From an uncultured Clostridia bacterium (GTDB taxonomy: Bacteria; Bacillota; Clostridia; Christensenellales; Borkfalkiaceae), in contig CANPZV010000014.1 of NCBI GenBank assembly GCA_947589285.1, positions 1 through 32,014 on the forward strand: 32,014 nt of DNA. The letters are read 5' to 3'. Position 1 is the stretch's first letter; every line of letters begins with the position of its first letter. The notes beneath the pieces are model-generated. The model made no database searches. It worked only from the letters and a program-made list of their open reading frames with translations, and was not told where the DNA came from. Made by a program: the position numbers and the translations under genes. This document shows, one piece after another, positions 31,719 to 32,014 of this stretch.

Positions 31719-31980
31719 ATGTTTCGAACGTTTCTTTGCTCGCCCCGTCACTTTCTCGCCCCCTCCATGGGAGGGGGGTAGGGGGGTGGGTCACCTTATT
31801 TCTGCGTCATTCAGAGCGAAGCGAAGAATCTCGCGGGACTTCGAAAAGAAATGTTCGAGCGAAAGTGCTATCAACATCAATCCCTTTGGTCTCGGAAGCG
31901 TTATATGCAATGACATTGTGGTTCCCGTAGGGTACCAAATGGGGTCGCCCACGGCGGAAGTGAATTCCGCCTAAGGCAAG
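31719..31980. repeat. Composite repeat element, type 1 (end-of-window copy)
   Basis: The left arm ATGTTTCGAACGTTTCTTTGC starts near 31719. The insert holds a CCCCCTCCATGGG unit, the GGGGGGTGGGTCACC track and a GCGTCATTCAGAGCGAAGCG repeat. The right arm and conserved block cover 31841-31980 (140 bp), with the core at 31920-31980. The following bases (31981-32014) start a CCCCCCACCACCCGC-TAC-GCG hairpin that is cut by the window edge. Confidence 0.85.
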
Positions 31981-32014
31981 GCAGAGGGTAATCCCCCCCA
32001 CCACCCGCTACGCG

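Overview
The window is a GC-rich, gene-dense chromosomal segment from a Gram-positive bacterium, most likely a member of the class Clostridia (Bacillota). The reasons are: a complete S10-spc-alpha ribosomal protein supercluster in the Firmicutes order; a zinc-lid adenylate kinase; zinc-type S14, S4 and L36; an EndoA/NdoA-type MazF; and the plsX-rnc-smc-ftsY and ylxM-ffh neighbourhoods. I cannot name a genus. Intergenic spaces are packed with dispersed palindromic repeats, and no tRNA, rRNA, CRISPR array or transposase gene was seen.

Layout. 1-466: repeats. 525-1778: a YbhN/LPG-synthase-like membrane protein with its own promoter. 1811-2077: promoter and structured leader of the S10 operon. 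2078-12717: rpsJ to secY, 22 tightly spaced genes. 12718-13416: a 700-bp hairpin-rich insertion that separates secY from adk. 13417-15021: adk-map-infA. 15022-15661: a second repeat block. 15662-15778: rpmJ (L36). 15786-16029: a strong promoter and structured leader. 16030-18931: rpsM-rpsK-rpsD-rpoA-rplQ, closed by an intrinsic terminator. 18958-19442: repeats.

Two minus-strand genes follow: an M18 aminopeptidase (19486-20886) and a solitary MazF (21256-21615). Each is its own unit with a recognisable terminator. A divergent promoter then drives plsX-rnc-smc (21813-27099), which are joined by 4-nt start/stop overlaps. ftsY (27477-28373) is separated from smc by a repeat block. After about 850 bp of repeats come a small Cys-rich protein with a consensus promoter (29291-29761) and ylxM-ffh (29845-31536). 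The window ends in repeats.

How the genes work together. The window encodes most of the ribosome's S10/spc/alpha proteins, the core RNA polymerase alpha subunit, the SecY channel and the SRP targeting pair Ffh/FtsY that delivers ribosomes to it. It also encodes methionine aminopeptidase for nascent chains, IF-1, RNase III for rRNA processing, SMC for chromosome compaction and PlsX for phospholipid synthesis.

The least explained content is non-coding. A modular repeat family (about 140-bp and 165-bp forms sharing a 61-bp core) sits just 3' of secY, infA, smc, ftsY and ffh. Several repeats keep conserved flanks around hairpin tips whose sequence changes but whose pairing is kept. Other points of interest are the solitary MazF, an RNase III lacking one of its usual metal-binding Asp residues, an enlarged L17, tails on L24/L5, and a terminator whose 3' arm doubles as the -35 box of the ylxM-ffh promoter.
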